The notes under the pieces were generated by a model. That model made no database searches. It saw only the letters and a program-made list of their open reading frames with translations, and was not told where the DNA came from. The translations under genes were made by a program, and so were the position numbers. From Brachypterus glaber (Eukaryota; Arthropoda; Insecta; Coleoptera; Kateretidae): a DNA stretch of 64,000 bases. Positions 20,994 through 31,867 of the stretch are shown in pieces. The DNA lies in NCBI GenBank assembly GCA_958510825.1, contig OY294044.1, positions 79,282,895 to 79,346,894 on the forward strand, read 5' to 3'. Numbering within the stretch: the first letter of the stretch is position 1; each line of letters starts with the position of its first letter.

Positions 20994-21547
20994 ACACAGC
21001 CACACAAACAAAAAATAATATCCAGAGACTAGACCAATGCATTTTTATATTTTCGGGGTCGTTGAAGCCGAATCTGACCTCAAAATTGCTTCATCAGATC
21101 GCAATTTTTTTACACTTAAAAAAAGGGTGCAAAAATTGCTTAAATTCAGATGTTTTTAAGTGTAGAAAAAAATTGTGACCTGATGGAGTTATTCTGATCT
21201 CAGATTCGATTTTAACGATACCGAAAATATAAAAATGAGTTGGTCTAGTCTCTGGCAGTGCATAGCCAACAAAAAAAAAATAAGTGCCAGGGACTAGACA
21301 AAACGCATTTTTATATTTTCGTGGTCGCTGAAACCGAATCTGACCTCAGAATTACTCCAACAGGTCACAATTGTTTTCTACACTTAAAAAAGGGTGCGAA
21401 CATTCCTTAAATTCAGATGTTTTTATGGATAGAAAAAAATTGGGATCTGATGGAGCAATTCTAATATCAGATTCGGTTTCAGCGACCCCAAAAATATAAA
21501 AATGCATTGGTCTAATCTCTAAATATTATTTTTTTTGTGTTCTGTGT
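20994..21547. mobile_element. dimeric palindromic MITE, TATT-flanked
   Basis: Outer ends ACACAG...CTGTGT are flanked by TATT on both sides. Inside are two successive palindromes of about 235 bp (21022-21255 and 21287-21520), each bounded by AGAGACTAGACCAATGCATT-like ends. The linker (about 21256-21286) repeats the subterminal AGCCAACAAAAAAAA sequence. This looks like a tandem dimer sharing one terminus. Confidence 0.7.
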
Positions 21548-21778
21548 TATTAGAATGCCGATTAAGAATTTAAAATAAAAAATCTTAATACCTTATGGTA
21601 TAATGTTTCCTAAACCCCCACATAAGGGATTTTAATTTTGACTGATTTTAAAGTATAAAAAAGCACATCTCCAAAAATATGTTTTTTTTTTCTGAAAAAG
21701 TTAAAGAATGAAACTGTGCGTATTTTAGAAATGAATCCATGTAGTGACCTAAGTATTAACAATATTAATTGTTTCCAG
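21548..21778. other. unassigned, upstream of coding exon
   Basis: Intronic by position. It ends with an acceptor tract, AATTGTTTCCAG. Confidence 0.4.
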
Positions 21779-21844
21779 TTATCAATGGCAGATGAAGATG
21801 GCGAACCGTCTCAGGAATCAGCGGCCTATAATGCTAGATCTCAG
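21779..21844 (+). CDS. host gene exon with start codon (unidentified protein)
   Basis: A 66-bp exon with textbook borders: acceptor TTAATTGTTTCCAG before 21779 and donor CAG|GTAAGA at 21845. The start codon at 21785 (context ATCAATGG) opens 20 codons beginning MADEDGEPSQ and ending NARSQ. They are acidic, balanced in codon use and unlike the A+T-rich junk around them, and the exon ends in phase 0. This is probably the second exon of a gene whose untranslated first exon lies far upstream (240-457 is a candidate) and whose next exon should also start in phase 0 downstream. I do not recognise the protein from 20 residues. The surrounding region is intronic repeats. Confidence 0.7.
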
Positions 21845-22276
21845 GTAAGAACAAATATGTAGAACTGTACTAAAATTTAGTTAAACGTAGTAAATCGAGA
21901 AGTAAATAAATATTAGCATTTAATTAATGTTTACTAAACTTTAGTAAAGCTTAGTTATTGGAAACATCATTGAAATTAACTTTTTTATTTGTGTCCGTCT
22001 GTCCGTCCGTTAAATATTTTGTGAGCACGATAACTCAAGAACCAATAAACAAAATATTTGTATACAGACTTCTGAAATTGTTTTAAGACCGATATTTTTG
22101 AAAAAAAAATCTTGGAAATTTTCGAGATATTCGTTGAGATTTTTGAAAGATTTTTGAGTTTTCTGTAAGAGTTTTGAAAGATTTCCGACAATCGATATGA
22201 AAAGTTATGGAAAAAAATTCTATAAAAACAAGAACCTTGTTTAACAAAAATGTATTGGACAATTATAAAAAAAATA
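21845..22276. other. intronic, with TGTCCGTCTGTCCGTCCG motif
   Basis: At 21993-22040 a (TCCG)n-like stretch is followed by GTGAGCACGATAACTCAAGA, a motif recurring at 52757 and 53540 in this window. No gene supported. Confidence 0.4.
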
Positions 22277-23067
22277 CACTCAGAAAATTTCGTTTATTTT
22301 TAATACTGAATGTTATATGTTAATACATATTTTTTATTTATATCGCCACCGTTGGTATATAATACTTTACTTGTGATATTAAACACTGCAATATGTGTAT
22401 TGTATACAAAATGTTGTCATACTAACATAGATACCGTGCTGGTACATTTGGATCCCCACGCAACATGTGTTTATTAATACTGTAGTGTGGTAAATTATAT
22501 CACAGTTATAGTTTGGTATACTTTAAGTTGTAGATGTTGTGTTATTGATCTAGTTTAAAGTATGTTACAGTATTTAGTAAAATAACAATCTGCAAATAAC
22601 ACCAAAATTTTGATTAGTAATAAGACAGAGAAAAGTAAAAAAAGGATCGATTATTTTATCAGTGTGTAATTGTGTGTGGTTGCAATCTTTATATTATTAC
22701 TAATCAAAATTTTGGTATTATTTACCGATTGTTAATTTTTCTGAATACTGTAACATACTTTAAACTAGATCAGTAATACAAGTTAACAACAGCTCAAAGT
22801 ATACCATACTATAAGTGTGATATGCTTTACCAAATGTTAAACTAATTTTTGCTATCATGCTAGTATTAATAAACACATGTTGCGTGGGGATCCAAATGTA
22901 CCAGCACGGTCTCTATGTTAGTATGGCAACATTTTGTATACAATACACACATTGCAGTATTTAATATCACAAGTAAAGTATTAAATACCAATGGTGGCGA
23001 TATAAATAACAAATATGTATTTACAAATAAAATTTAGTATTAAAATTACAATTACATTTTCTGAGTG
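22277..23067. mobile_element. 791-bp palindromic MITE, TA-flanked
   Basis: Ends CACTCAGAAAAT and ATTTTCTGAGTG, with TA at 22275-22276 and 23068-23069. The arms of about 370 bp are readable throughout, for example TGGATCCCCACGCAACATGTG with its inverse near 22870. The centre is near 22670 (GTGTAATTGTGTGTGG). Tc1/mariner-type by target choice. No coding. Confidence 0.8.
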
Positions 23068-23362
23068 TAGAAGGCAATGTCTGATAGACTCCAAATTCTG
23101 GGCATCAGCGTGGAGGGGGGGTCCTGGGTCAGCGTCAAAATAAAAATTAAAATAACAGTTTTGAAAAAAAATCAGTCGCCCTCTATCTCAGAATACCACT
23201 AAAAATTCAAAAAGTAAGAGATCGCAAAATAAATGTACAATGTACATTGTACATTGTGCATACCTAGAAAAACAAGAATTTTATTTATTGGTTTGGATAA
23301 AAACTCGACTGGTTTCTTGTAAATTGATTGTTTAATCTATAAATAATATACATACATATCAA
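23068..23362. other. unassigned, with a 20-bp perfect palindrome
   Basis: TGTACAATGTACATTGTACA at 23234-23253 is fully self-complementary. Nothing else recognised. Confidence 0.5.
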
Positions 23363-24210
23363 CGTATTGATTGGTTTAACAATAAATATGCTTAAATATT
23401 TGTTTAAACAAAGCAAAGAACAAATAGATATATTCACACTTATTGTTAAGGTTTAATATCATTGTTGGATAAAAAAAATCACTATTAGCTTTAGAAGTCG
23501 CCTTTGTTTATTAATATTTTTCAGTGAACAATGAGAGTAATTTTTTTGTAGCTTATATTTTTTTTGCACTTTCAGTTTCATCGAAAGCTAAGGTAAATTA
23601 AACAGCCACACAAGCAAAAAGGTCAAATACCCTTTTCTAAACCATTATTACTATGTATTTTGAGGTGCTGAATTTTAGGTCAAAACAGCACCTCATCCGA
23701 GTAGTTTTGAATCAGTTGATTGTTTTAACAATAAATATGCTTAAATATTTGTTTAAACAAAGCAAAGAACAAATAGATGTATTCACACTTATTGTTAAGG
23801 TTTAATATCATTATTTGGGTGAATTCCATCATGTGGGAGTGATAGTTATGGTAAATGAAAAATAAGGTCCTTTTCTCCCAAGTGTTTTTTATTAAGAAGA
23901 AGAAGAAGAAGATTAAAATTGTTTGACATTTCCGCTAGATTTTCACGTTTTTAAGATTTTAAATGTCCTAGTATTTATTATTATTATTTTTATGTTATTT
24001 ACGTGTATATTTGAAAGGAATGTGCACAGTCACAGTATCTATTAAAGCAAAAGCCTGAATGATGTTAGCCTAGACTAACGAAACCTGGGTAGCTTAATAA
24101 AAAACACTTGGGAGAAAAGGACCTTATTTTTCATTTACCATTTAATATCATTGTTGGATAAAAAAAATCACTATTCTTAGCATTAGAAGTTGCCTTTTAT
24201 TTTTTATTAA
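23363..24210 (+). repeat. direct duplication, second copy interrupted
   Basis: 23363-23540 (TTGGTTTAACAATAAATATG... GTTGGATAAAAAAAATCACT) recurs at 23715-23812 plus 24141-24210. The second copy is split by the insertion at 23813-24140, and the first copy provides the uninterrupted version. Confidence 0.75.
23813..24140. mobile_element. 328-bp insertion with 12-bp TSD and 49-bp perfect inverted arms
   Basis: TTTAATATCATT is duplicated on both sides (23801-23812 and 24141-24152). Inside, 23848-23896 and 24093-24141 are exact 49-nt inverted copies (including GGTCCTTTTCTCCCAAGTG), separated by about 196 bp that start with an (AAG)n run. The left 35 bp lie outside the arm. A 12-bp duplication is more usual for retroposons than for MITEs. 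Confidence 0.7.
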
Positions 24211-24574
24211 TTTTCTTCGGTTTTAAATGACACCCCCTGTATATTTTTGCATCTTTTGACCCAGAAAATAAATTTACACAAAAAAAATTCATTTAAAGCT
24301 TTATATTTTTTATTAAACCGTATTTTTTTTCAGTTAACAAGAGAATGTAAATTTTCTTTGAATTGACCCATTAATTTAAAAGTTATGGAGATCACTTGAC
24401 CATTTTTTAAGATTAAAAAACGTTTTTTAAATCGATATTTAGGTACATTATTAGTAAGAAAATTATAAAAGAAAACTGAGTGTTTTCCAAAGTCGAACTA
24501 AAAGTGACTAACGACTAACCGTGAAAATATAGTCTGGTTAAGAGTTATTTACGTTTTTTTTAAATTTTTGTGAG
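24211..24574. other. unassigned
   Basis: Contains ACACCCCCTGTATATTTTTG near 24226, which resembles the edge of a CAGGG-type element. No more can be supported. Confidence 0.35.
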
Positions 24575-24601
24575 CTTGTGTTTATTATATTGCACACATT
24601 G

Positions 24602-24799
24602 TCTTGTTTGTTTGTTTGTTTTATACTGTTTAACGTCGTTTTTCGCTGCTATGGCCTAATGGCCACATTACAGTTAGTCATCATAGTTCCATCTACCGAC
24701 TATTTACACCACTATACATCCATGCTCTATGTGGGTCTCGAACCCACAACCCCGGGATCCGTAATCAAACGCGCTAACCATTGCGCCACCGGGGTCGGC
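24602..24799 (-). mobile_element. tRNA-derived SINE
   Basis: Minus-strand SINE of about 198 bp. The 5' tRNA-like head (24730-24797) has an A box, TGGCGCAATGG, at 24778-24788 and a B box, GGTTCGAGACC, at 24734-24744, the internal RNA polymerase III promoter. The anticodon-arm region is degenerate, so it is not a functional tRNA. A tRNA-unrelated body follows with CGACGTTAAACA, a block common near the 3' ends of invertebrate SINEs, then a (CAAA)n tail (GTTT repeats at 24605-24620 on the plus strand). Flanks share CACA(CA)TT imperfectly, so any target duplication has decayed. Confidence 0.85.
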
Positions 24800-26152
24800 G
24801 CACATATTATCTAAGATAGGAACGCACCTAATTAAAAGTAAACATCCTTGTACCAAAAAGTTGTGAAAAGTTCTTTTTTTTTCAATATAACCAGGTGTGT
24901 AGGTATTAAATACATATTGTATTTAGTATTTGGTGCATGTGAAGAAATACTTTTTCTTGATAAGAATCTGTGATTTCTCTCGCGCGTTCTTTTCTCGAGT
25001 ATAAAAAAGTGTTTAATTATTCTAACACATTGTTAGTGTTCGGTAGCACTGTTATCGCCTACTTGTATTTATAATAAATTTTTAACATAAATATTCAAGA
25101 ATGTTTTGATATACTACTTTTAAAGACGGTTCAATTACGAACTTTTTAAATAGATAATGTATATACAATTTTTAAACCTGAAGTTTTACCAGGGATGACG
25201 CTAAAGGCTAATGTTGGGAAATGTAGAGGGGGTAAAGTTGGGAAATGTAGAGGGTCGAGGAACTTTTTTTTTAGTTATCAAATTTTCAGAAGAGCTTTTT
25301 TTTTCTTTGAGTGAGTCCTTTTTTTAGTCATCAAAATTGTTGAGGTGGGTAAGTTAAATTCGTTTTTCTAAAATTTAAGGACCTTTTTTTTAGTCATCAA
25401 AATTGTTCTGGGGTTAGTTCTTCTTTCTGGTTTTTTAAATGAAAAATTTCTGAAAAAAGTTGGAAAATCCCTTGGGGAACGTTCAAGTATTACGTAACGC
25501 AAATTTTGATCATTTTGGACCCCCCCTGTAACGCTATTTTCCTATACCATTAACATGGGCGTAAAAGTCCAAAAAAAAAACAAACAGCTTTGCTTTTACA
25601 CACATGTATGAAATATGGCATTTTCTTACCCTCTAAATCGTGTGAAATTTGTCGTTTTCATAGGTAGTCATAGAAAAATTAATTTAAAAATTAATTTTAA
25701 ATAATTATGCAAATATAAATTTTCAATTCACATACATTTCCATAATACATACTTAATTTGGTAGATATAGTCGAATTAAAAAGAAATCGCTGGAGAATAT
25801 CATAAGTTGACCTTTATCTTTATCTAGTAAATTGGTTTTATCATTTTATTATTGACTTGGAAATTGTTGATTTTTTTCCGTGTTCAATTAATTTATAATT
25901 GTGGCGCCTGCTTTTTTGATTAAGATTCTATTTTTATAATTATTCACGATCTAGTTACCTAGCTAGCAAAAAAAACAAATTAAAGGGGAATGCCTCGGCA
26001 TCCGTGTGAATCACAAAAGAAATATACAACCGAGGACGAAACGAGAAAAAAGAGGAACATCTAGAAAACTTGGTTTCCTTTAAAAATGTGTATCTTGTAA
26101 AAGCAACTTTTAAACAGGGTGTCTCATAAAATTTTAAGGGATGTACGGTACC
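24800..26152. other. unassigned, with a GGAACGTTCAAGTATTACG-family copy
   Basis: 25476-25580 repeats the family described at 9190, including CCTATACCATTAACATGGGC. Two near-identical TTTTTTTTAGTCATCAAAATTG words occur at about 25318 and 25385. No gene supported. Confidence 0.45.
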
Positions 26153-28824
26153 TACACACAGTAGTCCCCGAGAACCCTTGGGTTAAAAAAAATTCGAACC
26201 AAAAGTTAAGGTTGGATCCTTGTAGTAATCGGTTTGGAGATAATATATCCACCAACAGCCAAATCCAGAAAATTCGCTTTTGGCAGATAATGGTAACTCT
26301 TCTTTGAAGAGGTACATCTTTTACACCAATGATAATAGAAAACTGTTCAAGTGTATTTAGTTAGTATTTTTGACGCAGATTTTAAATATCTTTTCAAAAT
26401 TAAGCTATCATTTTTGTTTACAGAGAAAAACGTTCTTAAAAAAATGTAAAATTGAAATTTAGGGCACTTTTAAGCATTTTTATTTATTACATTTTAGCAA
26501 ATATAATACTTTCGACTAAACCTAAATAAATTTCATGTTTTTAACTAAATATATACGCTACTAACAGTTAAAAATATTATTTTTTTCTGAACTTAAGAAC
26601 CTGAAAAAGTAACTGCTATTTTTACAGTATCATTGCTGAAATTACGGTCTGTTGGGTAGTGTCCTTTTTTAAAGCAGTGGTTCTCAATAAGTTAAGTTTT
26701 ATTTATATAAAACTCTGACAACCCCATCTTTGTTTTAAGTAATGATTTAAAATATGTGTAGACAGCATAGACTATTGTCTAAAGTTTTTTTTATTTATTA
26801 ATACATGTATTGAAATAAGATTAAATATTTTATTTTAATTTAAATTTATTTTTTTCCATTTTTTATTAAATATAATTTAACGTTAGTTATTATGTTTTAT
26901 ATTTTAACATCTTATAAAATAATAATACATTTTGTTTGGCACAGTAGTTTTTGCAAATTAAAGCATAATAATTTTATTTAAAAAAAATCGTTTTATTGTC
27001 TGTATTTTTTTATTTTTTTAATATAATTATTACAAATCCAAGCAATATACCCAGACTTGTAAGTTATATTTTACATCAGGTAACTCTCTGAATAAGCAGG
27101 ATAGAGAAGACTTTCTAGTCCTTCAGCTGATCAGAGAGGGTGAAATAAAACGGTGATCACTAACTGATTTGTGATAATTTATTAGACTAGAAATTCATTT
27201 ATATTCAATTTACATTCTAACTATTTCCTAAATCTACACGTTCTGACATTGGGGATATATATTTATTTTCCCTAATGTTTCCTCGGCTTCCTCGTTTTGT
27301 ATTATATTTTAAATTCAATTTAATTCGTTTATTCATCTTTAGAATGTATACAAATACACATAAATAAGTCAAAAGTCAGCAATGAAATTGAAAAATGGAG
27401 ACAAAAAATTATAATATGGTTAAACACAACTGTATGTATTATATTTTACCGATTATTAATAATAAATTACATTTTTCGTATTGTTGCTTAACATAGTGGG
27501 TTTGAACAGATTTTAATAGGCAGGCTCGCCAGATACTACTAAGAACGCTTCTCCTTAAAATATTAAGGTATATTTAAACATCATACAATTCAATACAAAT
27601 GGGGTTGTGAGGCAACATAGTACCTTTCAAGTCACTGCGACCAATGAGATCTATTGTGAATTCCCTTCATAATTTAATCTACATATAACTTTAGGTTTCC
27701 CAAGAAGGACAAAAGTATTTTTGGGGCTACTTGGGATATATCTGCGGATTTTGGATATACCTGTTCGATATAGTAGCTTTTTGCAAACAATGACTTTGCA
27801 AAAGCAGATAATGTGTTCGGCCTTTTCTGGTGCTTCTGAGCATATACAGCAGGTGTCAATTTTTAAGCGTTATCTTAGAGGAGGGCAATGACTGGTTTTT
27901 ATTTCCGGAATGCTGAGTTCACTTTTCTTGTTTTTCAGGTTCATATTTTATAAATATTTTGGCCTGTCTTAAGTTTTGGTCTTTACAATATCGAACTATG
28001 ATTTTGGTTTCCCATTTTTTGGTAGACTTTACCAGGTGGCTTTTGTTAAAGGTTTAGGGCCAGTAAATTGAGTGCATGCCCCTTCTCTAGCACGAGAGTC
28101 TGCTGCCTCATTGCCTTCAACACCCTCGTGTCCTAGCACCCTCATTTTGTTGAGAGTTTCGCATCATTCCCAAACAAATACACATTTGGTATCATAGTGC
28201 CGTGGTTCCCTAGAACCGCCGCCGGATGGAGGAACTATATTCAATGTTCTAAACCGTTTTATAACCACTGATTTACTTATTCCATAAAATGATTTAAAAA
28301 GTCAAACTTTGAAGGATTGCAATTTTCACACTACTCAACAAAATAAAATATAATCAAAATCAATCGATTTTTCTAAAGGTTCCCAAATTTAAAATGGTTA
28401 ATAAATTAAGTTCTAATTAGCATTTTTATTAAGTTAAAGAAACAGATGTTCTTCATTTATACTTTAGAGTCATATATTTACTAAAATTAAATAAAAGTAA
28501 ATGCTTAAAAGTACCCTAAATTTCAATTTTCCATTTTTTTATTTATGTTTTTCTCCGTAACAAAAATAGATAGCTTACTTTTGAAAAGATATTTGGAATC
28601 TGCGTCAAAAATACTAACTAAATACACTTGAACAGGTTTCTATTATCATTGGTGTAAAAGATGTACCTCTTCAAAGAAGAGTTACCATTATCTGCCAAAA
28701 GCGAATTTTCTGGATTTGGCTGTTGGTGGATATATTATCTCCAAACCGATTACTACAAGGATCCAACCTTAACTTTTGGTTCGATTTTTTTTTAACCCAA
28801 GCGAGCTCGGGGACAACTGTGTAC
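26153..28824. mobile_element. 2.7-kb element or structure with ~400-bp inverted arms
   Basis: The left arm (about 26153-26540) and right arm (about 28430-28824) are inverted copies: CCCCGAG near the tips, GGTTGGATCCTTGTAGTAATCG, CAAATCCAGAAAATTCGCTT, GAAGAGGTACATCTTTTACACC. Between them lie A+T-rich sequence and a decayed LINE end. The arms differ by substitutions and small gaps, so the structure is old. Confidence 0.65.
27520..28165 (-). pseudogene. decayed LINE 3' end (RNase H tail and zinc knuckle)
   Basis: Reading the minus strand from 28160, one frame gives VLGHEGVEGNEAADSRARE, matching the last RNase H motif of non-LTR retrotransposons, then a stop and frame change. Another gives KIIVRYCKDQNLRQAK. 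A third gives CCICSEAPEKAEHIICFC, a C-x2-C-x8-H-x4-C knuckle that usually follows RNase H in these elements. The order and spacing fit an ORF2 C-terminus carrying at least two frameshifts and stops. It is related in type to the LINE at 10155 but different in sequence. Confidence 0.7.
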
Positions 28825-29009
28825 AGTTGACGATTAACGTTACAATATTGTGTTGATTACATGTCGCCTTATTAATTAATTATTAGTTAGTTATTTGCAA
28901 AAAACGGGACAAGGACTTTGCCGTGCAAACCATTACCGCGCTACGAACAAACCATCTGGTTGGAGCAACCAGATCAATAGTTAAATACGGACCAACTATT
29001 TTTCTGGTA
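28825..29009. other. unassigned spacer
   Basis: No supported feature. It contains GATGGTTTGT/AACCATCTGG-type short inverted words near 28945. Confidence 0.3.
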
Positions 29010-29658
29010 CACAGGTTATCTTGGCAGAAGATAATAAATTATCTTGCATTTATATTATTTTAAATCGAGGTAATAATCTTCTTTTAAGATCATCCTCGGT
29101 TTAAGATTATCTGTGGATGTTTAATTATTCTCTTGGTCAAGGATTTATTCCTTTAATACAAAACATTTAAAATAGTAACAGAGAATCAAGAGTTATTATC
29201 TTGACTCAAAGCCCCTGTTGTCTTACGGTAAATAGTTTGCCGGCCTTACCCCACGTAGATATACAGTAGACTCGCCCGTTGTTCATGTTGGCTGGCAGAC
29301 AATTTGCGCAGTAGTTCAAGATATGCGCGGGATAGAAGTTAGGTTAGTTTTTTTTTTGCCTTTAGTTGTCTTTAAAGGTGTATCATTTTTATCTGCTTTA
29401 AAATGGACGAATTTGTATCCGTTACCCTCAAATGATGGGGATTTTCAAATTTACTTAAAAAATTCACGGGTAAGTAGCTTTAAATAATTTATACCTATAA
29501 GCGCCTTTTTGCAATGCGGTTGCAACAAGTGAAACCAAATTTCACACGATTAACAGAGTAAGAAAGTATCATATTTCATAGGCATGCGAAATAATATTAT
29601 ACATGTGTGAGAAATTTTTTCAAAATATTTACCATTCTATTAACCCTGGGACCTGACT
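29010..29658 (-). mobile_element. ATCTTG/CAAGAT-array element, copy C, partial
   Basis: Starts CACAGGTTATCTTGGCAGAAG, the tail terminus with most of its A-run lost. It continues through the unique middle to CTGGGACCTGACTG and lacks the head array. It supplies the uninterrupted sequence of the LINE target in copy B (ATTTACTTAAAAAATTCACG at about 29449-29468). Confidence 0.75.
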
Positions 29659-30954
29659 GAAGTCCAAACCAGTGCTTTTTTTTCAGTGCCACTTTCTACA
29701 ATAAATTTACACTAAATATAAGGGATTTAAACTTCAAAACCAAAGTAAAAAATTATCTCTTAAAATAAGTTTCACTCTTTTGAAGAGTTCTTAAATACGA
29801 GTATTCCACATAGAAATTTTAAAATTATACCTAGGTATTTGATTAAACTGCTCAACACTCAAAAATTTGCCGACGCTATTCTAGTTGCATATAGCCAGAT
29901 GATGCGCTCATTTCGGAATCTTTTTTCGGTTTTTCTCGATCAGGTCGTTTTTTTGAGATATAACGCACAGTGTTTTGTTTGCTTATTCTTGTATTAAAAA
30001 AAATAATTAAGTTTCCATTATTTTTTTGCGGTGGATTGGTTTTCTAACCAGTTATACCAACATACATCATTCATAATATCTTGTGTTTCATTCATTATCC
30101 AACTAAACAAATTTGGTAGCCCTGATTTTTTTCCGCTTTTTTGTCATGTTTATTTTGTATAGATAAGAAGATAACATAATATTCTATAAATATTATACAT
30201 CAAATAATTAAAATTTTCCAGCAGAGTAACATAATTCATGGAAAGGGCCCTAAAAATTGTTTATTCCTTGTATTTTATCAAGACCTTGCATTAAAATTGG
30301 CGAAGTCGCCCGCTTACCCATGCGCATTACATAAAATTCGCAAATTATGAATGAAACATCAAGAAATTATTATGAATGGACTTTTTATCGGTAAGTAAGA
30401 TTTCTTGTAAATACGAAAAAACGGCAACAGTGTGGGATCTTTAATTTACTACATAATAGGCTATAGTAATAATGTTAACTATATTAATAGGGCTCTAAGC
30501 CAAAAAAAGCGGATTTTAAATATCGTTTGTTTTTTATATGCCTCTGAGTTCAATAAATGACATTTTTTCGTATTCTTTCGCTATACTTTCATGAAAATTT
30601 TATATAAATACTAAATATATGGGTCTGATTTTTATAGGCAACACTAACACACATGTGAGATTTGTAAGAATAAAAGAGTTTTTGATTGAATCCAGTAAGT
30701 TAACGTTCAAGTAATACGTAACGCAAATTTTGATCATTTGTCATTTTTAGCATAAAAAATTTGAATAACTTTGTTGCAATTACATTTGGGAGAATGATTT
30801 TTTCATTTTCGAAAGCAACATTTGTAAGGTTTTTTAATTTCCTACAAGACGGTTACTTTGAATGTTAATAAAAAACCCAATTTTTTTAATGGTATGAAAA
30901 TATGTGCAAATAGACATTTTCTGACCTTCAATTGTTAATATCTTAAAAACCACA
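29659..30954. other. unassigned
   Basis: Only a GGAACGTT-family fragment (ACGTTCAAGTAATACGTAACGC at 30703) is recognised. Confidence 0.35.
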
Positions 30955-31190
30955 CCAAATCCACCGTAGCAGGGGGGGGAAGCCCCCCCTGCTTTTGGTT
31001 TGAGCCCCCCTGGCGTTTTCGCTGAGCCCCCCTGGAATTTTTTTGTGGCGCCAATTTTCTTTTGCAGGGGCGTCAAGTTTGGCAGAAATCGTCAGGGACA
31101 AGGCTTTTTTTCATGAAGGTTTTTTTTCTTTTTTTGACCCTGGAGGGTGAGCCCCCCTAAATTTTTTTCTGGTTGCGGCCCTGTCTGTAC
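30955..31190. repeat. C/G-homopolymer-rich repeat fragment
   Basis: Repeated AGCCCCCCTGG words and an 8-G/7-C pair (30970-30987) that can fold on itself. It is followed at 31064 by CAGGGGCGTCAAG and ends near GCGGCCCTGTC at 31185. The latter two may be inverted ends of a CAGGG-type element. A related piece lies at 31640-31795. Confidence 0.45.
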
Positions 31191-31639
31191 AGGAAGAGAT
31201 TATCATGCATTTACAAAACATTAAATTACTAAATATACATGCGGAAATGTTGCACTCTTAGCTATTTTAGATTAGTACCTAGGGTTTTTGTCTGTATTTT
31301 AAATATACAGTGCTTAAAGAAAGTTATACAACATTTAATTCTTAATATTTTTTTAAAAAGATATTCCGAATGAGGCCAAAAAAAAATGTTGGCAATCCGA
31401 TCTTTGTACTTCAACCTGGAGTATTATTCAGTGATTGATAATTGCGCAATCCCACGAAAATTAAAATATGTCATACTCTTAATCAGACTATATTTTTCGT
31501 ATGTATTTTTGGGCGCTAAAAACGAATTTGACAGTTAAAAATCTCGGTGACCCTATTTTTGTTTTCAAAAAACTGCAATAAAAGGATATTGGACGAGCAA
31601 GCTCAAGATCTTCAAAGTTCTTTACCACCTAAACCAGGT
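31191..31639. other. unassigned
   Basis: A short piece at 31480-31560 (ACTATATTTTTCGTATGTAT) resembles 35160-35220. No class assigned. Confidence 0.3.
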
Positions 31640-31795
31640 CCAAATTTTGGGGGGGCTTGAGCCCCTAAAAAAATATTCAAGTTTTTAAGTTTGTCTGTCT
31701 GTGAGACTTTTATAGTTTGATTGGGGGGGGGGGGCTTAGAAAAATTTGGGGGGGGGGCTAAGCCCCCCCCCCTCGTTACGCCTATGACCTAAACT
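31640..31795. repeat. G-run/C-run repeat fragment
   Basis: Contains GGGGGGGCTTGAGCCCC, a G-run of about twelve followed by CTTAG, another G-run, and GCTAAGCCCCCCCC. These are complementary runs that would form strong G:C stems. Similar to 30955-31190. Confidence 0.45.
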
Positions 31796-31867
31796 ATTAA
31801 TGTTTGGGAGTTGTGCCTGTGGACACTTTTGATCAGAATGTCGGGAACTACAAAATGTATATCTATA

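Noticed and set aside
24730..24797. A functional tRNA gene on the minus strand
   Set aside because: The A and B boxes are present, but the acceptor and anticodon arms do not pair properly and a SINE body with (CAAA)n tail follows.
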